Shown here: positions 32,038 through 43,802 of the stretch, piece by piece
Layout of the letters: every line of letters begins with the position of its first letter
How positions within the stretch are numbered: the first letter of the stretch is position 1
Assembly: GCA_009746045.1 (NCBI GenBank)
Contig: RPFO01000253.1
Location: 789,720 to 853,719, forward strand
From: Mesostigma viride
Taxonomy: Eukaryota > Streptophyta > Mesostigmatophyceae > Mesostigmatales > Mesostigmataceae
Reading direction: 5' to 3'
DNA: 64,000 nt
Position numbers and translations under genes: made by a program
Notes under the pieces: model-generated
The model's database searches: none
What the model was told of the DNA's origin: nothing
The model's input: only the letters and a program-made list of their open reading frames with translations

Positions 32038-32241
32038 AGTTACGTTAAATAGTGCCGGAACCTTTTGCCCACTGAGGCAAATCGGTCCGTCACACTATTT
32101 TGCCCGGAATAACCACTTCCGAGCACCCAAGTTAATTCGGCCGAATTAACTTGGGTGCTCGGAAGTGGTTATTCCGGGCAAAATACACAGTGTGACGGAC
32201 CGATTTGCCTCAGTGGGCAAAAGGTTCCGGCACTATTTAAC

Positions 32242-33926
32242 CAGTGTTTCTGCTAACGGGCCGCGCGCGGCCACATGTGGCCGCCGGCCGCCGGATTTTG
32301 GGGCCCGCGGTCACACGTGGCCGCCGCATTTCGGTGGCCGCGGTCACATGTGGCCGCGGGATTTCGGTGGCCGCGGCCTGACAAGTCTTGTGACCGTGGT
32401 CACTTCTGGCTGCGGTTTGCGCTCAATTGTTAGTGTGCCCATTGGCCGGTCAGTTGGAACTTCGAGGGTTGTGCTGAAATTGTCAGAACCAAAATTCCCG
32501 AGTACAGAGGGTTGACTGAACAAAATTCAGCCTGCCTTGGTTCATTGCTGAAATCAGATATTTTTTAGTTACTAGTATCCGCGTTCGGAGGACTGCCTAA
32601 TAGATTGGTGCCGATGTTGTCAACCTGGCTCAAGTCTCAGCCATACCTACCTAGCGGCTAGACTCTACTGTAGAGCCTAGATTCTCTGCTGCCCATGTGC
32701 GGCGTGGGACACAACAACAACAACAACAACTGTAGAGCCTGCACCTTAACGTGCTGCGATGAATTATTGTAGCTGCTGCACGGTCGACGGTGCGGCAAAG
32801 CCAGTATGGCTGACGATTTCGTAGACATGATGCTAGGTTTTGTTGCTGGATAAAACGTAGTATTAAATATTATCAGTGGAAACGCATAGCAAATTTAGAG
32901 CCGATAGCGACTAGCCCTGCTTTGGGGGATTTTGCTTGCCTTGGCGTAAAATGCGAACCTGTCGGCTAATGGAACATTGAACATGCCCGACCAGCAACAA
33001 TAGGAAAGACTCTAGTGCAGGAGCGTCCGCCGCAGGCACTGAGACCTAAAGGTATATTAGCGTGGCTCATGCCACACCGTCCACTTTCTCGGCCACGGTC
33101 TTTGTCTGAGCCACGATCACCATCTCGATCATCTTATTCATCTGGTAAAGCTGGCCGCAGCCTCCCTGGCGATGCCATGCATCCGGAAGCAGTGCCTGAT
33201 CCGACGCCATCGTCAGGGTATCTACCGCCGCCTGGGAATCTGAGTAATGTCGAAGCTAGCCGCAATTCTGAATCTCACGAGAAAAATAGCGGGACAAGCT
33301 CTGGGTCGTCTCTGACACTCACGTCCGCATTCTGACGATATTGCTCGGAATTCAGGTCATGGAAAGCATCGCCGTTTTCAACCTAGTAAACCTACATAGC
33401 ACTTGCCAGTTGCCCGGCCAATGGCCAATTGGCCATGCCCTCGAGTTTTGGCCCATGTGGCATGTGTGACTTCACTTCATCACTTGTTAGTACGGCGTCA
33501 TCTAAATTTATTATTGTCGCTAGCTGTTAATTTAATGGTTTGACAGTCCTCAATCCTATCGTGCACATTGGATATCGCCACTGTGCCTACTGAAGGGAGT
33601 GAAGGCTGTAACTATAGTAGTAAGGGCTGTAAGGCCATAAGCCGGTGAGGCATAATTGCCTTAACAGTGACTGCCATTTTTAATCCACGTCCCACCTAAC
33701 AATGCCTATATAATGGTATAGCGACCCCCCCCCCCCCCCAATTCCCCAATACAAAGCCGACCTAGGCTAAGCACTCAATGGAGTGTATAACACATCTTGC
33801 TTGCAACAAAGCTATGTTGAAAGGTGCGACCGCGGGATTTTGGTGGCTGAGGTCACATTGACCGCAGGATTTTGGGAGCCGTGGTCACACGCGACCGCAG
33901 CCCAAAAACCCTTAGCAGAAACACTG
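32242..33926. mobile_element. Non-autonomous hAT-type DNA transposon (1685 bp)
   Basis: Ends CAGTGTTTCTGCTAA and, inverted, TTAGCAGAAACACTG: a 15-bp terminal inverted repeat. An 8-bp TSD TATTTAAC flanks it at 32234-32241 and 33927-33934. CAGTG-type ends with an 8-bp TSD are diagnostic of hAT. Subterminal repeats of about 30 bp (GGCCGCGGTCACATGTGG-like) occur three to four times at the left end and, inverted, at the right end, like transposase-binding sites. The only ORF (33015-33335) has no transposase feature, so mobility would be in trans. It is inserted in the first LTR of the TRIM-like element. Confidence 0.9.
33725..33739. repeat. Poly(C) run of 15
   Basis: Homopolymer inside the hAT element; a likely site of length error in assembly. 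Confidence 0.95.
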
Positions 33927-33940
33927 TATTTAACGTAACT

Positions 33941-34072
33941 AAAACCTGGCCTCGTGGAGGGGGGACGAAGAGCCCGAGACATCCGCCTGGGCCGCTGAGC
34001 ACGCAAATAATATTGCGCCGGAACTGCCTCAGTGAGGATTCGAACCCCTGACCTCCAAGGTGCACAGGTTTT
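33941..34072 (-). other. Internal segment of the TRIM-like element with a tRNA-like T-arm
   Basis: 132 bp between the two palindromic LTRs. On the minus strand it carries GGGGTTCGAATCCTC, a perfect pol III B-box (GGTTCGAATCC) within a T-arm-like stem, followed by ACTGAGGCA, which can pair with TGCCTCAGT in the adjacent LTR. No complete cloverleaf could be drawn, so this is called tRNA-like rather than a tRNA gene. Confidence 0.5.
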
Positions 34073-34252
34073 AGTTACGTTAAATAGTGCCGGAACCTTT
34101 TGCCCACTGAGGCAAATCGGTCCGTCACACTATTCCCAAGTTAATTCGGCCGAATTAACTTGGGTGCTCGGAAGTGGTTATTCCGGGCAAAATAGTGTGA
34201 CGGACCGATTTGCCTCAGTGGGCAAAAGGTTCTGGCACTATTTAACGTAACT

Positions 34253-35112
34253 CCGGTCCTGACCCGGCGGTCGCCGGTCACCCGAGTTCTCACGGCGGCG
34301 GGGGTCGCGCGAGGCGTTGCCGGCTGAGGGGGCAGGTTCCCGGGGCGCCGGACGCGGCGGAAACAGGTCGTCGTCTTCACTCCAGTATTCTTCATCATCG
34401 GGGCCCTCCCCTCCGCGATCATCCGCCTCGTCCAATTCCACGATACGGTCGAGCGCCTGCCGAAGGGAGTACTGGCCGTTGGTGGTGCAGAACGGGCGCC
34501 GCAAGGCCCCGTCTGGCGGCAAACCCCGGAAGGCCCGCTGGGGACTCTGACGCCGTGCCGGTGCGACGAGCAGGAACAGGAGTCGCGGGTAGGACATGAG
34601 AGCCGTTACCGTAACCAGACAACGGTCGCAGACACAGCTGGGTTGGTGGACCTCCCAAGCTGTCCCTGTCACCACATTCGCCCTGGTCGACGTCCAGGTC
34701 TCTACATTAAACCCGCAGTGCCTTTGCAAGGATGTGCGGAATCTCTCGTGTCGCTCGTCGGGCCACTCCAGAATCGAGGCGGCCAGGTAGTCTTGGTCGG
34801 CCTTGCCATTCCTGCGCCGTCGGCGCGCCAAGAACACGCCCTCCTCGCCGTAGTCCGGCAGAAAGAGCCGCGGCTTGAAGGTCTCACGGTTGTTCTCGTT
34901 GGCGGTTGCAGCTATGTCCGACCCCTGCTCCATCATGCCTTCCGACCGTCGCCTCTTGCCACAACTGGAAGTCGGCGCGAACCCTGCAGGCTCCTCTGGG
35001 GAGGCTGGGGGTGTGAACCGCACCAAGGGACTGCTGGAATCACTGCCTCTGGGGCTGCCTCTGGGGCTGGATCGAGTCTCCTCTGGGGAGCCCGTCTGTT
35101 GTACAAGGAATG
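34253..35112 (-). CDS. Gypsy C ORF3, N-terminal major segment (about 285 codons)
   Basis: Open on the minus strand from the GAATG target of element G (35112) to the CCGGT target of the TRIM-like element (34253). It starts Ser/Pro-rich (PEETRSSPRGSPRGSDSSSP), then a basic KRRRSEG, a globular stretch with Trp/Phe and a CVCDRC pair followed by a short hydrophobic run (LMSYPRLLFLLVAPARR), and an acidic patch (EEYWSEDDDLF) before another Pro/Arg-rich part. No ATG-initiated start is needed here because the frame continues upstream at 44272 once G is ignored. Function unknown. Confidence 0.65.
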
Positions 35113-35578
35113 AGTTAGATGAGATGCTTAGGCTGACACACGGATTTCCGGCCTGCGCGCCGCGTATTGCCTACCGCGGCTGAGCGGGACACCTCAGTAC
35201 TGTACGGCAGGGTGTACGGTACTGAGGTGTCATGTGGACCGATGTGCGGTTAGTGCCAGACTGTGCCTAGACTAGCTCGACCCGCCAGACCCGGGTTATC
35301 CGGTTCTGGACGGGCCGAGTGTAGTTGATGCTAGTGACGTGGTCGCATGGCATTGCAGTGTACAGTTGTCCACTGGTCGTGTGCTGCAGGTAGCACCGCC
35401 ATAGGCATATAGGCGTAGCACTGGGGAGTGCCGCAGCACCCGAGTTTGCCCAGACGTTCCATTCTGAGCCCTCAGCTTCCATTGCTCTCTCATTGCTCTC
35501 TCATTGTATTATTGTAATACAATCATCATTCGCTCTCAGCTTTCGCAGTTGTTCGTCGTCCCTAGTCTCCATCCAACT
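35113..35578 (+). repeat. 5' LTR of element G
   Basis: 466 bp with AGTT...AACT ends. Contains a near-palindrome GGTACTGAGGTGTC / GACACCTCAGTACTGTAC near 35188-35230 and ends in a pyrimidine-rich tract. Confidence 0.95.
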
Positions 35579-35622
35579 TGGACTGAAAAGTTCGATATTT
35601 TTTTTACAAGCAAAAAAAAGAT

Positions 35623-37585
35623 ATGGCTTCCAACAACGGCAACAACGGCAACAACAACAAGGGGAAGGCGCCTGCCAGGCGCACCTCACCCCGCCTTTCG
35701 CCGGAGGGCACGCCCTCCACCAACGATGCGAGGGTGACGCCCAACGTCACCTTCCGCACGGTGGTCGCTGACCACCCAGGCGTCGGGGCCCGCAGGTGGG
35801 GCCCGGCGCCCGGGGATGGCGAGCGGGCGGCCGTTTGCCACTGGCGGTTCGTCCGCCATGGCACCTGGGGGGCAGGTCCCCCGGGCACGAATTCCCCCGT
35901 CGCAGGTGACGGGGGTCGTGAGCGGAGTGATTCCTCGAGGAGGATGGGGAGGTGCAGCCTGCGAGGCCTCGGCCTTCGCTCGAGCTTTCGTCACAGACAC
36001 CTGCGACGTCTGGCAACCTTTCCGTGGGCCGACAGATGGCCACCATGGACATTGACCGGTATGGGGAACATGTTCCGCCCCCGGTCGCGTTCGGGCGCCC
36101 ACCCCATTTTCTCCCCATTGGGGAGGACGACATCCCGGCGTTCATTTCGGTGAACGGCCGGATCTACGTCAACGTTTTCAGTGCTTCCAGATGAGGAGAT
36201 ACACGCGATAGAGGTTCATCGGGTGCAAACGCTGATCGAGGGGCGTTGAGGATGCAGTCCCACTGGTTCAGGTGGCGGTTTGGCTGTACTGTTTCGCCAA
36301 TCGGCCGAGGCACAACCCCGGCACTGTTGATCAGTGGGCGTCCAGGCAGCGCCAGAGAGAGGCGCTGCGCGTGGTCGCCCGACAGGAGATCGCGCTGACT
36401 CCGTTGGGGCCGTGGCCCCAAGTCACGCCAGTTGGCTGGGGCCCGGATAGGCGTGAGGCGGCTGCGATGCCGCCTGCGACGGAGCGCGGGGCGGCAGACG
36501 CCCCCAACACGCCCATGGGTGGTGAAGCCACCCAGGACCCTCTGGCAGGTCAGAGGGTCCAACCTCAGCCGCAGGCTCCCCCGCCCAGCGTGGGGGGCCA
36601 GGTGGCTGAGGAGGCCACCGGGGTCGCAGGGACCCCGGCGGCGACACAAGCGCCCGGGGTCGCAGGGACCCCGGCAGCGACGCCGGCGCCTCCGGCGCTG
36701 GCGGGGGATGCAGCCCCCATGGAGGGTGTCACGGGCACCTCCAGCGGCTCTGGGGGGCAGGCCCCCTCTAGCCGCAACAAGGACAAGGCCCTGGCAGGGC
36801 CGGAGGGGCCTCAGGGTCCCACCGCAGCTGGGCAGCAACCAGCACTGCTGGAGGGCGACCTGGAAGGTCGCGACTTCATCACCCTGGGTGATGAGGCCGT
36901 GTGGCGTGCCATACAGACAGCCACAGCCTCCTTCCGTGGGCTGGCCGACAGGAGCCAGCAGATGCACGTCGCGGAGGCGGGCAGCCTGGTGTGTGCAATC
37001 ATCACGCACATCCTGGGCCTGCCCAACCTCCAAGCGGGCACACGTAGGGTGTGCGACGACCTGCTGCCTGCCCTGCAGGCTCTCCTCTCAGGGAGGAGGG
37101 TGCAGGGCAGCAGGGTGCGTCTGGTGCGTTTGCTGGAGCTCCTGCACAACGCCATCCTGAGAGGGGCGGGTAGGTGGCTGCCTACCTGGCTGCATCATGA
37201 TCTTACTAACCCTACTGACGATGAAGTGTCCCTCTCTCCCACCTTCCATGATTGGGAGGAGGCCCGCAGCAGGAGGCGGGAAGTGACACACACTCACACC
37301 CCCACCCAGCCCACCCCTATGTTGTCTAACCCTCCTACACAGCCCATGTTTGCCCATCCTGCTCAGCTCACTCAAGTAGCACTTCCCTCTCAGCAGGTCT
37401 CTCCTGTGAATGCTGCAGCAGCAACACCATCTTCTCCCTCTCCCCCTGCATCCCCCTCTAGGTTGCCCACTTACAATGAAAACCGTCCTGTGGATAGGAT
37501 TAATGTCAGGGGGCTGCCTGAGGGGTATACTAGGGAGCAGGGGAATCATGCACTTCTCTCTCTCAGCTGGCTAGGGAGGAACTGA
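35623..37585 (+). CDS. 5' ORF / gag extension of element G (frames broken)
   Basis: Starts at ATG 35623 (MASNNGNNGNNN) and is open in patches in all three frames, with single-base breaks near 35790, 35930, 36190, 36250 and 37560. The longest piece, 36272-37585, begins in WLYCFANRPRHN, passes through Pro/Ala/Gly-rich repeats (GVAGTPAATQAP, GVAGTPAATPAP), and has a helical block of about 120 residues (LGDEAVWRAIQTATASF ... RLVRLLELLHNAIL). At its end the frame appears to join gag (DRINVRGLPEGYTREQ). It occupies the position of ORF0 in families A and H but no similarity is visible. Function unknown. Confidence 0.55.
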
Positions 37586-38284
37586 ATGTCAAGAATTGGT
37601 TTGGATCTCTCATGCAGGGGGATTTCTACCATCAGTCCTCTCTCAGATTCAGAATCTCATTCTTGTCTTCCAGCGTAGGTATCCCAAGTGGCAGGACACG
37701 CAGGCTAGGGCAGTTTGGGAGGCTTTCATGAAGGAGCTAACTGACCTCCTCTCCACCCCCTCATCTGTGGACATATATGGGGCATTCAGGTGGGTAGAGG
37801 AATACAGGGTCACATCAGTGGACTATGTGGCTGAGACAAAGAAATATGAGCTAGCCATCAAAGCACGTCCTGATGTCCAGCAGCTAGATCACAAGTTCTT
37901 GCTGCGTTCTTCCTTGAGAAACTCAAACTTGACAAAAACACCTACGCTATGCTTGCCACAGGAATGGCAAAGTACTGGGAGGACATGAAGGAGGCATTGG
38001 ATTATATCAAGCTGGCCTTGGCTCCCCTTAGCCAGGGGGCCATGGGCACCTCTGTAAAGAGGGTCAGGGGGGAAGAGAGGGAGGAGGAGGATAGGGAGAG
38101 GGAAGACAGGAGCAAGAGACCTGTCACTATGGCAGAAGTCAAGTCCCTGCTGGGACAAATGTTTAAGGGCAAGGGCAAGGGCAAGGGCAAGGGCAAGGGC
38201 AGGGGCTGGGGCAAGGGCAAGGGTAAGGGGCAGTCTCCCTCCAAGGGGGGCAGCTCCAGCAACAACAACAACAACAGCAACAGC

Positions 38285-38329
<45 letters not shown>

Positions 38330-39505
38330 AACAACAACAACAACAACAAGAAGCAGGACAAGGAGGACAAGTCTTCTCAGCGGTGCACCCGCTGTGGCAT
38401 GAAGTACCACCTGCGGCCCACCTGCCGCAAGAACGTGGACGAGCTGGGGCATTTGGACGTCCTGTGCCACAAGTGCCACGGGCCGCCCCACGGTGACCCC
38501 AAGGACTGCAAGCGGCCTCCTTACGGCAAGAAGTGTGAGTCTCCCTCTCATGCTGGCTTGAGTGTGCCTGCTTCACCTCTTTCATCTGCATGCCCCACTG
38601 TCAGAGCAGTGAGCAGTTCTGGAAAGGTGCTACAGCTGGTTTCAGAAGATTATGTCTCTAAACCAACCTTCACATCTATGGTTCCCAAGGTGTGCAGAGT
38701 GTCCCCAGCAGAGGATGCTCAGATCAGTTTTCAGGAGCTTGCTTTGCAGTTGCATTTCCTTTATGGGCATGAAGTGAGTGCAGAGGTGGTGGCAGCAGCA
38801 ATAGGGGGGGCAGCACTCAGACGTGCATGCCAGGTGGTCAGATCCCACTGCCAGCATTGTCAGTTCAATGCACCCAAACCCCCTAAGTGGCATGTAGCTA
38901 CCCCACCTAAGAGCAAGGGCAGGGTGGTAGGAGATGTCTTTCATATCAAAGGACAATCTTACTTGGCACTTAAAGATGCATGGTCAAGGTACACAACCAT
39001 TGAACCATTACCTGGAATGGACAAGACACAGTTGCTCAGGGCTCTCTTGATTGCTCAGGCCAGGTACTACCCTGTGGAGGCATTGTTACTGGATCAGCAG
39101 TTCACGTGTCTTGCCAATGAACCAGGGTGTGAGGCTATTGATCTGGCTGGGCTAGAAGATCATGAGAGGCAAGGCATTATTGAAAGGGCCATCAGGTCCA
39201 TTAAAACCCTTGTAGCCAAAGAAGATGGCAATCTGCTGGCTGACAGTGGGTCATATGCTGACAGAGCTCTGTGGTCCACCAGGTTGTGCCAAGTCCTCAA
39301 CAGGAGGCCACTCATGAAAACCCCACAAGGGGTGGTCATTACACCAGATGGATTGCATGCAGGCATTTATCCACCTGAGGTACTAGCCCTATACAACGCA
39401 CAGCGAGCACAGACAGCTAGCAGGTTAGCTGTCAAGGATGCAAAGCATCCACGTCCCACCTTCAAGAAGGGGATCAGGTCCTATTCTACAAGGAGTCGGG
39501 ACTAG
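37586..39505 (+). CDS. gag-pol: gag-integrase of element G, fused without a stop
   Basis: The capsid-like region (37600-38090, frame breaks near 37640 and 37910) contains YPKWQDTQARAVWEAFMKEL. From 37949 to 39505 one frame runs without a stop through a GKGKGKGKGKG basic tract (38165-38225), a poly-Asn tract encoded by (AAC)n (38260-38350), two knuckles CTRCGMKYHLRPTC and CHKCHGPPHGDPKDC (about 38383-38510), and the integrase: HFLYGH...CQHCQ zinc site, then DDE residues in VGDVF (about 38930), LLDQQF (about 39090) and GIIERAIR (about 39175). Unlike A/B, F and H there is no gag stop. Confidence 0.8.
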
Positions 39506-42170
39506 GCAAGGTGGGTACCTGGCATGGGCCAGCCACCATCCTAAATTTAACACCACTGGCAGGACAGTGTTAGTTAAACACAATGACACGGGAAAATTCA
39601 CAGGTGTTCACCTCACAGGATGAAATTGTATTTTCCAACTGTGTCAGACGTGGCAGAGGAGGAAGAGCTGTTGGCCGACAGCCCTGTACAGTTGCCTGGC
39701 ATCCCAGCGTTGCCCAGTGAGTGGTTGTTTGGAACACCCACTGGTGAGTGTGAGAGCCACACCCACTGTGACACCCAGGTCACCCTTGATGATTGCAGGC
39801 AGTCACTGCAGGCTTGGCCCCCTGCAGCAGAGGGTCACATTGGCAAAACAGGTGATCAGCAACCTATCACCTCTTCAAGTGTGAACATAGCTCAGCCACT
39901 AGCTGCACCTTCCAAACGCAGCCTAGCAGACGCTGTTCGCATTTTACAAGCAGCTCATAGAGCCAAAGCTCAAACTGCTGCAGGATCAGCTAAGGTGGGG
40001 AAGGTTGGGCAGAATGACAATAGCCCATTTATGGTTGCAGTGGACACACAAGCCCAGGTCAGCATTATCAGTGCCCTGGCTGTGCCCCATTGCCTTTGGA
40101 ACCTTCACCCTGGCACCATGTGGCTGATTTCTCAGGGCAGTCATCCCTCAAGGTATTAGGTCAGGTCATGTTGACTATACTCGGTATCCCCACTCCTTTT
40201 CAGGTATTGGAAGGTTATAAAGGGAATGCTTTGTTGGGGGATCCTTTTCTCTGTTACCCTGGTGTCCTCATCTCAGTGATAGACTATCCATCCAGGACAT
40301 GGGTGGTGTTGATCTGAATCATTTCAAAATTTCTCTTGAAAAACTTCTTAACACCAACATTGCTTCTGTAAAATTTGCTACACCCAAGTATGCCCCAGGG
40401 CAAGAACCCTGTGTGGCAGACTTGGTTCACAACCAAAAACTTCATCCCAACTCATTTGGATTGGGCAAGCATGATGTGGCTAAAATGTCTCCTCTTTCTT
40501 ATGAACAGATAGAGCAAGACTGTCGCACACACATAGGATTCCTAAAATGGGTGGAGGCCTTTAACAAGGCCAGGGAAGAATGGGTAGTGCCAGATCCTCT
40601 TAGTCCTTCTCATACTCCACCTGTCACACCTATTGACAAAAAGCCTGCAGGGTGCAAGCACTTGCGCCTGAAGTTTGTGTGTAAACATAAGCCAGCAGCA
40701 GATGGGTCAGTCATTTTCATGCTAGACCTTGTGTGACAGAGTTCAAGGGCACCACTGATCTGACAGAGGCAGAGTTGTACACGCCAGGCATTCAGCAAAC
40801 ATCCTAAAAATCTTGCTGTCTGTCTTTGTGGGTCATCTCAATGATGGGGATGACTATGTATGTAAGGCTACAGACATTAAAAGGGCTTTCCTGAAAGGCT
40901 CACCTGAGATAGCACAACAAGTGTGGCATGGTCAGGTGTATGTAGTCTCCACTCCCAGAGTTTGGGCAAAACACATCCCTCAGCAGTACCTGAAAGCTAA
41001 CATAGGTGTTGAAGGGCTGCAATCAGCTCCTCGCATTTTCAGGATGTCAGCTCAGGCTGTGTTTGAAAAGCTAGGGGCTAGATATGATGACATAGACCCT
41101 TGCTTCTTTGTGGTCCCACACCCTCATGGCATTCTCACCTTTGTGTGGCATGGGGATGATCAGCTGATTGCTGGGCCAAGGCGTGCTGTGGATGATTTTA
41201 TTCAACAAGTGTCACAGCATTTTGAGATTGGCAAGCAAGTAGAGCTGGGCACCACTGCCATAAAATTTTGTGGCACAATGTTACAACTCCAGCAGCATCA
41301 AAACCAGTGGGTGTGTGCACTTATTCTCCCAATGATTACATGCACAGCTGCTTGGAGGTTTTGCAAACAAAAATCAAACCTGGAGCCTGTCCTACCATTA
41401 GAGGCAAGCTGGGGTGGTTGTGCTCAACGTGTGCACCTCACCTGGCTGTGGTTAGCAGAGTTGATGATGATGTCTTGATGCAAGTAGGTCACAAAGCCAT
41501 CACCAAAACTCTCCAGGAAGGCCCTCCCCTTATCTTGCACTCCTTGGATCTCCACAAAACCATTCACATCCAAGCTATGATGGATAGTTCCATGGAGTCC
41601 AGGCAGATTACCAAGTTGCAGGCAAGGGAGTCAGGCTTGTATTTTGTGCAGAATGATGATGCACCCTTGTCTCTCATTTCATGGTACAGCCGGTTGCATA
41701 GACGCAAGGCTGTCAGCAGCAATGCTGCTGAGTGCAGGGCAGTGGTGTCAGCAGTGCTTCATGCCAGGTACTTGAATCATGTGCTGCTTTGGTTGCAGAT
41801 GCAAGCAGGCAGCAATGCTGGGGTGGTGGCACACTTGCTCACTGACAGTCAGTCAGTCCTCAGTTTCCTTGCTAACCCCTATGCTGTCCACACTGATCTT
41901 GACTGGGTGGTCCTGAAACAGGAGTCCACCTACTGGGAGTCCACCCGTCACGTGGAGGACAAACACAACGCTGCTGATGCACTCACTAAAGTGCCTCAGC
42001 AGGCAGCTGAACAATATCAGCTGTTGTACCACTTGATGAACCTGTTGAAAGAACTAATGGGTTTGCCTTCTACAATGCTTGTGATTGGAACCCAAATGTG
42101 CCTGTCCTTGCAGGTACAGGCTATGGAGGATGGAAGCAAAGAGACAGAGACTCAGTTTGAGGCAGAATGA
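39506..42170 (+). CDS. pol: pol remainder of element G: protease, reverse transcriptase, RNase H (frames broken)
   Basis: Continues the polyprotein in other frames after a break near 39470. Integrase C-terminal part (FKKGDQVLFY-like, in a shifted frame); linker; retropepsin-like domain with D-T-Q at 40043-40051 (VDTQAQVSII) and LLGDPFL near 40235; RT with TDIKRAFLKG near 40870, VEGLQSAPRIF near 41010 and HGDD at 41149-41160; RNase H with MMDSSMESRQ, AECRA, LTDSQS and ADALTK. The last frame ends TGA 42168-42170. Breaks near 39610, 40100, 40290, 40735 and 41290. Protease after integrase again. Confidence 0.8.
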
Positions 42171-43802
42171 TAGTGAGGAGTACCTTAGGCAAGGCTCCTC
42201 AGTTGTTTTATTAACTCGAGGAAAAAACACAGGCAGAAAACTGGAATGACCTGATTGGCTGGCTAGGAATGTGCCTAGGAATATTCTCATGTAATACTCA
42301 GGCCACCAATCAGGTTAGGTCAGTGTACAGGCTACCAATCAGATCTAGACAAGAATAAATCTTATCTTGTAACTGCTGTACAGTCTTATCTTGTAACTGA
42401 TGTACAGCCTTAACTTGTAACTGCTGCACAGTAATCTAACTATTTAATAAAAGATCTCTCTATGTGTGATCTGATGATGATGAAGTAAATCTGGCGTGAA
42501 CATATCAGCGCCACATCTGACATGCACAGTGTACATGTCAATCAGTCAGCTGTCCTGTCATAGATTCTCATCTGACATGTCATAGGTCAGCTGACATAGA
42601 CAGATTTGTCAGCTGCCTATAAGGATCCACTTGGCATAGGTACTAATCCCTGATTACTAAAACTGGCCACAACTTTCTCATTTGTAGGCCAAATCCAACG
42701 GGATAAAAAACAGTGGCTCCTGTACAAGAGCCTCTATCTATCTAGCCAGGTCAGGTGGGTACAAATACAAGGACCATGTCCTTGACAGAACCCCTATGGC
42801 AAGCAGGCAACCCTGCCCCATAGGGGGGACGCCTAGCAGGGTCCTGTTCACCAGGGCCGCCTAGGTAACCAGTACCCCTTGGGCAGGGCCAAGGGGTAGG
42901 TTGTGGCTTCCAGCAAGGGGGTTGGTTGGAGTCTGTTTTCATGCATCTGCGTGCCCTATGCCAATAAAATCTGTTTCGATTTTTTCAACACCATGGAATT
43001 TCGTTATGCACACCTTCATAGGTGGGCATGGGATGTATCTCACACTTCTCTTCTTCCGCTAGGGTGGTATGCCTTGGTGGCTTGGCCTTGAGCTCAGTGG
43101 CTCAGGTGCCTCCCATTCAAGTGGAGGGTCAAAGCTCCCTTGACAGGTGGTTACCCAGGACCCCAGTTCACTGTGGATATCCTGGGCCACCTGGCCTAAC
43201 TGTTCAGTGGCAGTAAAGGCATGGGTGCTGTCATGTTGTCTAGTACAACGTGCTCAGCACAGGTGCAGGATGCAATATTCCTGTCACCTGTCACTAGGAC
43301 TTCAGCCCCCTCTGTGCAGGGCAGGGGTGGCTGGTTCTCACATGTTGTCCAGGTACAACATGGACAGTGCAGGGTGCAATAAACCTGTCCACTGTCACTA
43401 CTCAGGTTGCAGGTAACCTGCGCTCAGTTGACCCAGCCTGGCTGGGTATTTTTTTTTCTCTGAGTGGGCGATGATGATGGAACAACATGGAACCTCTTAA
43501 ACGGTTACCTTGGCATTTTTACAATGGCTTTCTTGGCTGGTGATGCACTCCCTGGATAGGCAGACAGGCATAGCTATCTCCCTTGTGAGCTCGCGAGGAG
43601 GAGGAACTCCCCGGGCATGTTGAGCTAAACGTGATGCCATCACAAGTATTGCACGAGTTCTGGGGCCCATCTTTTTCAGTCCAGATGTTGCAGTATGGGT
43701 GTCAGTTGCTCAGCACCTCAGTCAGCTTGGAGTCAGTCTCCTAGCTGGGCAGGGTCAGGCTTGAAGTCGCTAGCCTTCAACCTGAAAGGAAAACATAATG
43801 GG
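42171..43802 (+). other. 3' non-coding region of element G (1.6 kb)
   Basis: No convincing ORF. Three near-copies of CTTGTAACTGCTGTACAG in tandem at about 42366-42432. A diverged duplication at about 43240-43410 shares GTACAAC...GTGCAGG(A/G)TGCAATA...CCTGTC. It ends in the polypurine tract. The length is unusual for the element and could hide a small old insertion. Confidence 0.6.

Larger units (their letters stand above)
32038..34252. mobile_element. Small LTR-type element with palindromic LTRs (TRIM-like), split by a hAT
   Basis: Perfect 5-bp TSD CCGGT at 32033-32037 and 34253-34257. Two direct repeats begin AGTTACGTTAAATAG and end CTATTTAACGTAACT: 32038-32241 plus 33935-33940 (210 bp without the hAT), and 34073-34252 (180 bp, one arm carries a ~30-bp deletion). 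Each repeat is itself a long inverted repeat of about 100-bp arms meeting near CCGAATTAACTTGG. The internal part is only 132 bp (33941-34072). No coding capacity. Terminal AGTT/AACT and the 5-bp TSD match the larger AGTT-type elements, so their integrase could have mobilised it. Confidence 0.8.

Noticed and set aside
33015-33335. 105-codon ORF in the hAT element as a gene
   Set aside because: Ser/Pro-rich, no transposase or zinc-finger feature, no support beyond being open.
34020-34072. A tRNA gene on the minus strand
   Set aside because: Only the T-arm/B-box and a partial acceptor match are present; no convincing D-arm or anticodon arm could be placed, so it is reported as tRNA-like.
34253-35112. 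Envelope glycoprotein identity for ORF3 of element C
   Set aside because: No signal peptide, no convincing transmembrane anchor and no furin-type or fusion-peptide pattern; only its position after pol is env-like.
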